DNA of 64,000 nt. Source: Amblyomma americanum (taxonomy: Eukaryota; Arthropoda; Arachnida; Ixodida; Ixodidae). This document shows, piece by piece, positions 33,620-44,145 of this stretch. The position numbers and the translations under genes are program-made. The DNA lies in assembly GCF_052857255.1 (NCBI RefSeq), contig NC_135497.1:182814204-182878203 (forward strand), read 5' to 3'. The notes under the pieces were generated by a model that saw only the letters and a list, made by a program, of their open reading frames with translations, was not told the DNA's origin and ran no database searches. The number at the start of each line of letters is the position of its first letter. Within the stretch, counting starts at the first letter, position 1.

Positions 33620-34665
33620 TCCATTTTACCTGTGGTGAACTTCATAACCGTTAGAAAGTCCAGAGCAAAAGCCCGATGTATCCGCCGTAATGCCAAAAGA
33701 ACTTCATGGCAAGATTACGTGTCGTCTATAAACAGCTCAACCACATCAAAACAAATGTGGGAGAAGGTTAGAAAGATGAGTGGCAGCTACTCCCCATTCA
33801 CAATTCCCTTTCTCTCAGCCCCTGGTATACAGACAAATATAGAAGAACAGGCAGATATTTTGGGTGAATATTTTTGTACAGTCTCCAGCTCATCTCACTA
33901 CACAGAATCATTCCTAAAATACAAAAGCACAACTGAAAAACAGACCGCCGACAAGTGGCGGTACAAATGAATCCTATAATAATTTACTTGCAGTTCAAAA
34001 ATTCATCCAGTACTATCCGCCGGCAAGCAGACTGCACCTGGCCCTGACGAAATACATTATCAACTGCTAGCCCACCTTTTTAAACCTGCTGTAGAGGTAC
34101 TTTTAATATCTTTTTTTAACAAAGTTGGGTATCGGGGGGGAAAATACCCAAAGCCTGGAAAAAAGCTGTTATTGTTCCACTTTTGAAAACCGGAAAACCA
34201 CCTGCCCTTCCTAGCAGCTATAGGCCCATAGCCTTCACCAGCTGTCTAGTGAAATCCTTTGAAAGTGATGTGAATATCAGATTAACCTTCGTGTTAGATG
34301 TCCGTGAGCTTCTGGATGTCCACCAATGTGGTTTGAAAAAGCGTGCTCCACTGCCAACCACCTTGTTCGACTTGAAAATACTGTTCGAGAAGCTTTCATA
34401 CGCAACACTGCCTTGCTGTCTCCTTCAATTTAGAGAAAGCATATGAAAAAACCTGGAGGTTTGGGATTCTTCAGGACCTGACTGAGCTTGACATCCACAG
34501 CCAGAAGTTGAACTGCCTTAAAGACTTCTGTCTAACCATTCATTTAATGTCTGCCTAGCTCAACCCGTTTGAGGAATTTTATTCAGGAAAATGGAATACC
34601 TCAAGGATGAATTTAAGCACAACACTCTCTATTTTAAAAATGAATTCTATAAGAAAAATAATCTC
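33620..34665 (+). pseudogene. LINE reverse transcriptase fragment (I/jockey-like)
   Basis: Plus-strand frames give a pre-RT region (33632-33970: WQDYVSSINSSTTSKQMWEKVRKMSG). After changes of frame follow APGPDEIHYQLL, KAWKKAVIVPLLKTGKP and YRPIAFTSCLVKSFE (34150-34260), then NLEKAYEKTWRFGIL near 34435. These are reverse transcriptase motifs from the N-terminal fingers through motif A. The YADD motif and everything downstream are missing; the copy ends at the SINE insertion. Stops show it is dead. Confidence 0.7.
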
Positions 34666-34828
34666 TCCAGGTACGAGCTTCCCCTGGCCTGGTGCTCAGC
34701 TTATTCAGGGTGAAATGCTTGGGAAATGGGTTTTTGACCCCACCTTGAGCAAATGAAAATACTTTGTGCCATGGCGCTCATTGGCCATAGATGCCCTTGC
34801 ACCATAAAAATACACCATCATCATCAAC
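34666..34828 (+). mobile_element. 5'-truncated SINE inserted at the LINE fragment
   Basis: This is the same family as 33079-33336 but in the plus orientation, with 'gtgaaatgcttgggaaatgg', 'ggccatagatgcccttgc' and a (CATCAT) tail. Imperfect direct repeats agaaaaataatctc (34652-34665) and aggaaaataacctc (34829-34842) flank it. The tRNA head is missing. Confidence 0.7.
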
Positions 34829-34869
34829 AGGAAAATAACCTCAAAGTCCATTATGCATTAGGTCTATAT

Positions 34870-35105
34870 AGCTCTCCCCCAAATGATCAGGCTAAACACA
34901 TGCTGTTACATTAGGCGGGAGGCCCCGCCTGCTCATTCTGGTTTTCTCGCTTCGTACATGTCGCTCGAAGTTCTGTTGCCCATGGTTCCATATATGAAGC
35001 AGGTAGGTTAGAATAAATGGGCCACATTCTCCTACTGTCCGAGGTGAAGCCCTGGGCTGCAGCCCCCTTAGCGCCACCCCCTCCCCCCCTAATCCAGCGC
35101 TGAAC
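34870..35105 (+). repeat. Uninterrupted R1-R2 repeat (empty-site copy)
   Basis: This copy joins R1 (as at 7562) and R2 (as at 18430) without interruption, through 'gaagcaggtaggttagaat' near 34996-35014. Relative to the two split halves it carries only a 4-bp length difference at the join. It therefore acts as an unoccupied version of the site filled by the 10.7 kb segment. The repeat itself I cannot classify. Confidence 0.75.
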
Positions 35106-35289
35106 ACAACCACGTGAAACGTGGTTCCCCCACAAAGAAATTTTCAGGTCACACCCCCGAAGAGGTTGTATACATACATTTCAATCTTTTGGCGTGCATT
35201 CTCTTCTCGGAGCTACAAAACTACAAAATCAGCGCTTCAGGCATCACGAATTTCTACCCTTCCCACTTCCTTGTCGAGGGCAACGCGGT

Positions 35290-35470
35290 AATTCAAGAGA
35301 GAGAGAGAGAAAATTTTGTCAGGGAGATGGTGATATTCTTGGGTCACTTCAGCCGCTCCGGTTACCTCTTGCGTTCTTGCCGTGGCCCGGGACTGAACGT
35401 CCGGGTTCGGGCTGGCGAGAACAGCTTCCCATTTTTCAAGCGTGAAAGATGCCGGAGGCGGATCCTCCGT
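35290..35470 (-). pseudogene. LINE C-terminal end with (CT)n tail
   Basis: On the minus strand the end of an I-type LINE frame is visible: FTLEKWEAVLASPNPDVQSRATARTQEV, the usual 'W...L.S...Q...V.RA' end. A short 3' UTR and a (CT)n tail follow, seen as (GA)n at 35299-35311. Only about 60 codons remain. The 193-codon plus-strand frame across it is antisense. Confidence 0.55.
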
Positions 35471-36730
35471 GGAAACTTATTCAATTGCAATGATCGAAGA
35501 TTTCCTTTTCGTGGCTCCAAGAGGTTGACCACCGCTCCCTTGGCAAATCAAGAAAGCCTTGGTCTAACAGCGGCAGCGTGCTCAGTAGGATGCGCCGCGT
35601 TGAGAACTCGCTTGCACAGGGTAAGAAAAGTAAACAATTGCGATGCCCACCCTACAGCATGCTGCATGGAAGGCTGTAAAAGTATAGTATGCTAAAAACA
35701 TCTTCTGGCTTCAATGCGGCAAACTGTTGCCCGAACACCCATTTCAGCACGAGGCACTTGCTGCCAGTGACATCATAAAAAGAAACGCGCTTAATTATTA
35801 ACTAGCACGAAGTTCGAATAGGGAGCGCCGTTGTTTCTTTCGACGACAGTTTTAAAAACAGGGCCCACTCCGACGGCGCACAGCTTAACTATGTGCTGCC
35901 GCGATCTCAACGCTCATGCACATTTCCTCCAAGACTGTCCGAGGCGAGAGTTCAGCCAGGTTTGGCAAACCGTGCCTTCTTGTCCGATATCGGAGATCGT
36001 GGCAAATTTAATTTTCCTATGCCTATGAAATGACGCCCATGCAGCTAATATACTATACTGACATAATGTAGCGCGTCCTCTAGTGGAGATCAGTGATGAG
36101 TCTTTCTAGAGCTACAACTTTAATTCCATGAATTACGCGCTGCTGGTAACGCTTCGCTGTTTTCCATGAATATTCGCATGCCTAGCGAATAATCCCACAA
36201 ATACCTGATTCGTACTGATTCAGTTTTCAACTATACTATTCATATTCGATTCGGCAGCAAAACTACGTACACTATCCGTGTTCGATTCGCTATCGAAAAA
36301 GTACTATTTGCACACACCTAAATTAATTTCCCACGCAGAGCGCTAGTGTGACCTCCAAGCGAAAAGCAGTCGTAGAGAACATTACTGCCTTCTGGATGCA
36401 AGTTCTTAAAGTTGACTGCCTTTAAATATAAGAAATGCTTTGCTTAGCTTCGTTCCTGATTATTGCTAGCTGAAGTTTCTGAACGTAACATCACATCGTG
36501 CATCAGAGCGTGGTTAACTGAAATAGGCGAACTGCTACGTAATAAATGAAATTCGCAAGTGAGAGTGCCATAGGGAAGTTGCGGCAAAGACGGGTACTTC
36601 ATTTCCTTTTGCAAGTCAGAATTCTACCCCTGGCGCATGTAGCAGATGAGCTCGCGCGCGTCCCTCTCCGTGGGTCCATGGTCATGGTAGTGAAGTCATT
36701 GTGTACGCTCCGTCTCGCAGCTTGTTCACA
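35471..36730. other. Unannotated stretch
   Basis: No recognised gene or complete element was seen. Sequence around 36140-36320 has repeated 'ttcgattcg' and 'actattc' words, like degraded simple-repeat or retroelement sequence. Confidence 0.25.
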
Positions 36731-36856
36731 GTAGTGGAAGCTGCGAGCACGAAGAAACGACTTGCAAACCTGCGTACTTGGCTTACGAGCGCGTGCGAGC
36801 AGCACACCTGTCGAAGCCGTCGCCTCGTGCTCGTAGTAGCTTCCACTCCGCTGCAA
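36731..36856. repeat. Hairpin-forming repeat, copy 1
   Basis: The arm gtagtggaagctgcgagcac (36731-36750) is complementary to gtgctcgtagtagcttccac (36827-36846), apart from a small bulge, around about 75 bases. The right half is homologous to the hairpin at 47464-47578 (see that entry). This copy is rich in CpG. No protein is encoded. Confidence 0.65.
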
Positions 36857-38039
36857 GTCCGAGTATCAACATCCACACAGCAGCACGTGCTCCTCCCTAC
36901 ACACCTCTATGACTTCTCGGGGGTAAGTTTCGGTCAACTAAGCAAACACTTCTGCACCCTACATGAATGATATCTGCACGAGCGGGCACGCTGGCGAGGC
37001 TGTACCTGTCTAACAGCTCATGCTTCACTCCAGCTTCAGACTCCTCCGCTCTTGCGAAATCAAAGAAGCTTTTATAGGACTGATCATTCGGTTGCGGCTG
37101 CACACAGCTTGATGAGCTTCCACACACGAGGAGGCGGTAACTTAAATGCAGATAAAAATCCTGCGTTAGCAGTAACGACTGCCGACAGTAAAGACAAACG
37201 CTCAAGGCAAGGCCAGCAAGGCGCAGCGCGAATCGCCGCTGCCTGCTAATAAAGGCATGGAGGAGGAAAAAAAAAAACAACGGTCGCACGCGTCGCGCCC
37301 TCTGGCGCCACGCTGGCGCGACGCGGTGAAACCCGGCGTAACTGGAACCAGCCGGCGGCCATGGCGCGCGCACACTTGCGGCGATGGCGCGCGCACACTT
37401 GCGCCCAGTGCAACCCGTCAGCGCCACAGACAAGATGCGTGCCGAGACAGCACAGCACTGTTCGCGAGGCATGGTGCTTACTTCTCAATGTGGTAGTACA
37501 TGTAGCCACCCCTGTCACTGCGCTTGAGAACGCGCCGCTCGGCGAGTCAGTCGCTTCGTCGGCAGACTCCAGCTTGACGCGCTGTCGCCCCGCACCGCAA
37601 TCGCCCGAGCGCGAGCAAGCAGCAGCACTTTTCCTCTCTCGTCTCTGCCGCCCTGCCCACCAAGCTAGCTGGGGTCCCCCTTTCCCACGCAACCTGGCCG
37701 TGCCCTTCCTGCCACATCCCCCTCGTCTCTTCTCATGGATACCCCCTCCCAGCCCTTCCGAAAGAGACAAAGGAGGAGGGGGGGGGGAGGAGGCAAAAAA
37801 GCGGATCCCGCTGCAAACCAATGACGCACCGCCGTGTGCTGAAGGCGAGCCCCTCGCGAAAGGCCGCGCGTAGAAGAAGCGAACAACGAAAAGACAGCAG
37901 CGAGAGAGGACGCGAAGCGAACGGGGAAGCAGAAAGACATCGAGGAGGAAGGAGGCGGAGGAGGAAAAAAAAACGAAATGAAGAGGGAGGACAGAGGGAG
38001 TAGGGGGAGGACCGACACCACGGGAGAGATGAGGGCCTT
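36857..38039. other. CpG- and purine-rich region left of the LINE
   Basis: This GC-rich stretch contains an exact tandem repeat of ggcgcgcgcacacttgcg (37363-37380 and 37385-37402) and a long AG-rich tract (37755-38020). Several long open frames overlap on both strands, which is what low-complexity GC-rich DNA produces. I recognise no protein. It may be a host promoter or CpG island, or may include the LINE's 5' UTR. Confidence 0.4.
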
Positions 38040-38124
38040 CCGCTCGCCTCGCGCCCCTCGTTCTCGAGCTTCGTGTTGGTGATTTTCATCGAACTGATTT
38101 CCTGTGAGGCTACAGGTCCACCAA

Positions 38125-39966
38125 ATGGCCACTGGGTCGTCGTCGAGCGGTGCGACACCGCTATGCGGCACCTACCCGAATGCATACTCTCCAAACCCGT
38201 TGCACGACGACTCCGAAATGGATTCCCGTGACACTTCCCCGCAGAACCAGGATCTTCTGTCCTCTTCGTCCGTGGAGAATGCGAGCTCACCTCTTGGCGG
38301 TGGTCCAGGCTGGCAGCACGCACTCAACAAGCGACGGGCAAAGAAGCTCCGCAGACAGGCCAGGCAAGCCCAGAATCCATCCACTCCGGACTCTTCTGCC
38401 TCCGTGGGTGGAAACCCGCCGAGCACGTCAGGACAGTCATCGAACGCAATCCGTCCACCGGGCACTCACCGTCCCAAGCTTCAACCCCTTCCAAAAAATG
38501 ATATAAAAGTCGTCATCCGACCGACACGTGGGCTAGCGCTCAAGACCTACCCGACCCGTGTCATTTCGGCAGCGCTCGTTCATTCCTGCCGAGACCCGAC
38601 CAAGGTGAAAGGCAAATACATACTCCGACCTCATGTCGGGTCCAAAATCCTCGTAATCAGCACCCTGCACGAAGAAACAGCGGCGGAGCTCTGTAAGATC
38701 ACCCACCTCACCCTGGACAAGAGCCCCCACCCCGTGCGAGCGTACGTCCCTTTTCCAGCTACCACACTCCGAGGGGTCATTCACGGACTCGATCCCCAGG
38801 AGACACGCGACACCCTCGTGCCGGGGGTGCGCATCAGGGACAACCGTATCGAACTGTTAGACGCCAGAATTCTCGGCTCTTCAACGACAGCCCTTCTCAC
38901 GCTCGAAGGAACCCAACTCCCCCGATCCGTATACTACGACGGCTGCGAATACCCGTGCTTCACGTACAGGCCAGCCAGGCAATTCTGCCATATATGCATG
39001 CAACCCGGACATTGCCCGGACGTCTGCCCGACACCAAAAGTTAGAGTCTGCCGCCTATGCGGGGCCCAGGACCCGCCCATAACACACCAGTGCCAACCCA
39101 AGTGCGGACTGTGCGCCTGCCAGCACGAGACGGGATCCCGGGAGTGCCTAAAACGTCTAAAACCAGCCAGAACACCACGACCCGCTACTAACAAAGGCGC
39201 CAAGAAGATGACTCACCAGTCCCGTAAAGACGCGGGACCCAGGATCTACAACAACAGATGGTTCTCATCGGACGACGAGGAGACTACAGGTTGTAACCAG
39301 AGCAGCAGCCGCTCACGGAGCCGTTCCAACTCCAGACCCCGGACGAAGACACCAGTCCCGCCCCCAGCCCTTCCGGCCGCGGACGAGGGAAAACGAAATA
39401 AGAAGACGCCACCGCAAGGCCAAAAGCAAGTGAGCTGGGCAGAGAAAGTGCAGGGACCTCCCGCTCCTTCAAACGACCCCCGTTTCGAATAGCTGCGGGC
39501 TACCATTGCGTCGCAAAGCGCCAAGATAACCGACCAAAACACGAAAATTAAGGTCCTAACGGGCAAATCAGAACAGGTCCTCAAACAGAACCAAACAAAC
39601 AAAACACCTTCGCACCCACATAAAGACTCAGAGCCACCCCTCGCAAAACCGACAGAATCCGTAACCGTCCAAATGATCCGCGACACTGAAGAACGGATAA
39701 TGAACTCTCTGCAGGTCTCAATGTCCACACTTCTCCAAACACTAACAGAGAAAATAGAAACCATTCACCATACACTCGCGCGACATGAGACTATTCTCAA
39801 TCAGCACACAACTGCCATCCAGGCGCTTCAAACTCAATACCGTAAACGAGCCTCGTCGGACGAACATGGCCAGGGCCCCTCGCAGTTACGCAGTCGCACC
39901 AGCTCAGTCAGCAGCGATGCGGGTCGCACGTCATTCCGACACGTCCAAGATGGCCACGCACCCTAA
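38125..39966 (+). pseudogene. LINE ORF1, gag-like RNA-binding protein, one internal TAG
   Basis: The ATG at 38125 (MATGSSSSGATPL) is the first in frame. The first 455 codons contain a Ser/Pro-rich N-terminus, a basic stretch (NKRRAKKLRRQARQ), a globular middle part, three Cys knuckles (CHICMQPGHCPDVC, CRLCGAQDPPITHQC, CGLCACQHETGSREC, about 38985-39150) and an Arg/Ser-rich tail. A TAG at 39490-39492 interrupts the frame. The same frame stays open for another 157 codons to TAA 39964, with heptad-like EERIMNSLQVSMSTLLQTLTE suggesting a coiled coil. In LINEs ORF1 binds the element RNA and forms multimers. The TAG is most simply a point mutation in this copy. Confidence 0.85.
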
Positions 39967-42900
39967 AAGCAGCCAAAATGCAGAACACATAGAAATTTGG
40001 CAGTGGAATTGTAGAGGTTACAAGCGCAAAGCGGGTCTTCTCAAACAGTTCATTGCCACCACTCCAATCCGTCCAGACATTATCTGCCTGCAGGAAGTGG
40101 GAGCCGATAAGGCCCCGACGCTGGCGGGATACTGTACGATTAGTCAGCCCCTGATGCCATCGGTTGCCATCCTAGTGGCAAAAGATGTAACTGTGGTCGA
40201 GCACGCCCTGCCAGTACCGGACGCCGAACACTTGACGGTCGAGATTGTGCCCAACAAGCGCGGCCGAGCAAGCACCTTTGTCATAAACGTCTACATGCCC
40301 CCCAAGCCTAGGAAAGGGGACTTTACAGACCTACTATTGGCTGCCTCTCACAAAGCGCAGTGTAATCAGTTCGTGATCGTAGGAGATTTCAACGCACCCC
40401 ACAGAGAGTGGGGGTATTGCGATAACACGGCAAGAGGTCAGTCTATAGTGAAAGCGATACACACGCTAGGACTGGAACTTCTAACTAACCCTGTCTTGCC
40501 TACACGAGAGGGAAACAGCGTGTCTAGAGACTCCTGTCCTGACCTCACCCTGGTCAAGAACGTTAGCCACTCGAAGTGGACCAACCTAATCGAAACATTG
40601 GGGAGCGACCACTGCATCCTAAGCACCCCTATCCCTTCATCCAAAATCCGGAAAAGCATTGGACCAGCCAGAATAACGGACTGGCCAAAATTTCGCAATT
40701 CGGAATTCCCTACGGGACATATAGAATCTATCCAGGATTGGAGCGCGGCCCTTCGCCAGGCTCACAGCACCGCCACCGAAGTCGTACAGCACACAAACGA
40801 GACACCTGAGGCAGACAGGCACCTACTCAAATTATGGGATCAGCGCGCGAAACTCGTTCGTCGTTGGAAAACCAAAAAGTTGAACTGCCAACTTCGAACC
40901 CGCATAGTCGAGCTCACGGAAGAGGCACAAACGTACGCCACGCAACTCTCGCATCAGAACTGGCAACAGTTCTGCGAGTCTCTGCGAGGCACTTTGGGCA
41001 CGTCTCGGACATGGGCAATTCTCAGAAACTTGATAGACCCAACCAAGTCCAAGTCCGAAGGGACCCGTACACTCAAGCGGATTTCCCACCTGTTCCCGGG
41101 TGACGACGCAGCTCTTCTCGCAGCGCTCCGCGACAGATACATAGGAAGTGCGACTACAACACCTAGCACGATTACCTACCAGGGCAGCCCAAATCGAGCT
41201 TTGGACGCCCCCATAATGACGGCAGAAGTATACGCTGCGGCGCGATCCTGCGTTCGTAATACGGCGGCAGGTGCGGACAAAATCACCAACGCCATAATAC
41301 GCAACCTCGGCAAGGACCAAATTCAGGATCTAACTCAGTACATTAACGATGAGCTCTGGGAAATGAATATCATCCCTCAAGAGTGGAAACACTCCGAAAT
41401 CATCGTCATCCCAAAGCCGGGGAAGCTGCCCACACTTGAGGCGCTCCGCTCCGCCCCATCTCGCTCACGTCGTGTCTGGGCAAGCTCTACGAGAGGGTGA
41501 TCCAAACTCGTCTGCAGAACTATATCGAAGACAACAACCTCTTCCCTCCTTCCATGATCGGCTTCCGATCCGGGCTATCTACTCAAGACGCCTTCCTTCT
41601 ACTCAAGGAGGAGGTACTGGCGCACGTTCCCAGCGGAGGGGAGCAGCACCTTGTGATGGCCCTTGATCTCAAAGGTGCCTTCGACAACGTGTCTCACGAT
41701 GCCATCCTCAGAGAACTGAACAACCTAAATTGTGGGGAACGCATCTTTCACTACGTCCAAAATTTCCTATCGAACAGAACAGCTACGATCGGCATAGGAG
41801 GTACACGGTGGGACCCCCAGGACATGCCGCACAAAGGCACGCCTCAAGGTTCGATCATCTCCCCTCTCCTTTTCAACATCGCGATGGTTGGCGTGGCCAG
41901 AAGCCTTCAAACTGTACCGAACATCGGATTTACACTGTACGCCGACGACATAACTATCTGTACTACTAAAGGCTCTCTGGCGACGAAAGAAGAAACTCTG
42001 CAGCAAGCTGCTACCTGCGTCGAGGACACGGCCTCCCAGTGCGGACTGCGCTGTGCGCCGGAAAAGTCAGAGATCATCCGCATAGAAGGACGTAACTACA
42101 AGTCTCCAGGAGACATTCAGGTCCTCCTACACGGCGTCCCCGTCCGAGAGACCCGACATATACGCATCCTTGGCTTATGGCTCCAGAGTAATCGAAAAGC
42201 CACCCACGCTATCAAGCTGTTATCCACCATAACACAGCAAGTCGCCAAAATGATCAGAAGAGTGGCACGCAACCGGACAGGCATGCGCGAGGAGGACACG
42301 CTACGCCTCGTCCAAGCACTTGTGGTGAACCGCGTTTCTAACGGCCTACCGTACCTGCAATTAACTAGACAAGAACTAACCAAAGTCAATGCCATGTTAC
42401 GTACTGCGTACAAATATGCGCTGGGCATTCCTATCTACACTTCAAACGCCGAACTAGAGGCCCTCGGCCTCTCTAACTCATTCGAGGAGATCCAGAAGGC
42501 TGTTCTCCTCTCGCAACGTGCACGCCTCCTTCGCACGGACACCGGAAGGCAAACTCTGGAGCGGGTGGGCTACCCGGCAGACGTCCAGATAATACAGAGC
42601 ACGACCAACCTCCCAACAACATATCGCTCGCGGGTGCACATCTCCCCGATTCCCAAAAACATGTTGAGCGGAGCCGGGTCGGGCAGACGCTCAGCCAGAA
42701 TAGATTACTTGAAGCGGACAGCGGCACGCAGCCCCCACACGGTGTACGTCGACGCGGCAACACACAGCGAGGTCGCGCGGGCGACGGCAGTTGCGGTGAA
42801 CTCCTCCCACAACGAGGTTGTCAGCGCCTCCTTGAAGCACACGACGATCACGGGAGCAGAGGTGGCAGCAATCCTGCTGGCGATCCAGTATGGCGACGCC

Positions 42901-43518
42901 CGCAACCAGGGTGTACACGTTATGACCGACTCCCTAGCAGTCTGTCGGCTCCTACTTGCAGGCAGAATACCCAAAAAGCTGTTGGGCATAGTAACCAACT
43001 CTATGAGCGCCCATTCCTCCCTAAGACATCAGATAACGTGGGTGCCAGGTCACGCGGGATTAGAGGGCAACGAGGTCGCAGACGCACTAGCTCGAGGACA
43101 TACCAACCGAGCGGGCTCCAACCCCGCCTCAAGCTTTCTCCCCGAAGTTCCCTTCACCTACAACACACGACTCCACTTCCTAAGAACACAACGACAGCAC
43201 TTCCCCCCTCCACATAAGAAGCTTAACGCTCAGGAAGCTTGGGACTGGAGGCAACTCCAGACATATACTTTCCCCAATCTCTATAAATACAGCATCATTT
43301 TCCTCGAGCGCTACAGAGGCGAATGCCCGTGGTGCGAAGACCGGCCCGATGCATACCACATTACATGGGGATGTAAGGGCCCGAAACCCCCGGACATCAC
43401 AACACATAGAACGAAGGAGCAATGGGAGACCTCTCTGCTCAGCTCGGAGCTTGCTCAGCAGCGCACACTCGTTGCGCAGGCTAGAGCGGCGGCCAAGGCC
43501 AGTGGAGTCTTGAAATGA
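39950..43518 (+). pseudogene. LINE ORF2 (endonuclease-RT-RNase H), one frameshift
   Basis: The likely start ATG 39950 overlaps the end of ORF1 by 17 nt in another frame. The APE endonuclease shows WQWNCRG (N), CLQEV (E, about 40090), VIVGDFNAPHREWG (D, N; about 40376) and SDH (about 40609). The reverse transcriptase shows IVIPKPGK, ALDLKGAFDNVSHDAI (41660), GTPQGSIISPLLFN (41838) and LYADDITIC (41937). RNase H shows YVDAA (42747), GAEVAAILLAI, MTDSLAVC and NEVADALA, so D-E-D-D is complete. A terminal CCHC, CPWCEDRPDAYHITWGC, follows at 43325. The frame changes once, at a tandem TCCGC (41445-41449 and 41450-41454), an apparent 5-bp duplication. Otherwise no stop was seen, so this copy is young. 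Confidence 0.9.
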
Positions 43519-43589
43519 AGACACCACCCATTGTATATTTCTCCTAGTGTCTTTTATTTTCCTTGTGAATAAAGTTTTCTACTACTACC

Positions 43590-44145
43590 GCAGGAGACGG
43601 CGAGAGCAGAAACGCACCTCGCTGGAAAAAAGAAAAATGCAAGCCAAGGGGGCCAGCGAAATGCGGAGGAGGAAAGAAAGGTACAGACGACAATTGATGG
43701 AGAGAGAGAAGCAGGAGACAGGAAAAAAGTCAAGGGAGAACGAGAGACGAAGCGCGAGGGAGGAGCGGAGCGGTTGCGCTAACACGTAAAACAAAAGACA
43801 AAAACCAAGTGCACACAGAGAGGAAGTGAGCGAGAACCGGCGAGCCAAAAGAGAAGACAAAGAAAAGCTCAACAGAAAGAGTGAAGCGGGAGACAGAAGA
43901 GGAAGCGAGGGAAAGAGATGGCAGCGAGATGAGGGTGTGCGACTCACAAGAGAAACAACAAAAGACTCAACGCGCCGCCGCCACCTCCTCCTCCTTCCTC
44001 GTCAGCCGTTTCCCACCGGCTTTCCGCCACCCTTCACCTCGCAGAAACGCCAGCACGAGAAAAACGCAGCGTCACCGTCAATCGATGCCCAGCATCATCA
44101 CGATGGCCATCCTAGCTCCCTTACTGCTGCTGGCGTAAAACTGAC
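43590..44145 (+). other. AG-rich flank and a possible signal-peptide ORF
   Basis: The AG-rich tract continues to about 43970, then changes to a C-rich one. At 44102-44104 an ATG with a good context (cacgATGG) opens MAILAPLLLLA and meets TAA at 44138. The codons before TAA contain 'ctggc|gtaaaa', a conceivable splice donor. A secreted-protein first exon is possible but rests on 11 residues. Confidence 0.2.

Larger units (their letters stand above)
38040..43589 (+). mobile_element. Nearly intact I-superfamily LINE
   Basis: This is the largest well-preserved element of the window: a 5' UTR of uncertain length, ORF1 (38125-39966), ORF2 (39950-43518) and a short 3' UTR with AATAAA at 43568-43573, ending in ttttctactactacc. 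The domain order is endonuclease, reverse transcriptase, RNase H and CCHC, as in I-superfamily LINEs. The left limit is approximate and I found no convincing target duplication. AG-rich low-complexity sequence lies on both sides. Confidence 0.85.

Noticed and set aside
35114..35695. 193-codon plus-strand ORF as a gene
   Set aside because: It runs through a (GA)n tract and is antisense to the C-terminal end of a LINE; no motif was found.
36897..38323. Long overlapping minus-strand ORFs in GC-rich DNA
   Set aside because: Several frames are open on both strands at once, and the products are Ser/Pro/Arg/Phe-rich low-complexity sequence, as expected from AG/CT-rich DNA.
38172..43527. Numerous minus-strand ORFs across the LINE at 38-43.6 kb
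   Set aside because: They are antisense to ORF1 and ORF2, whose domains are clear.
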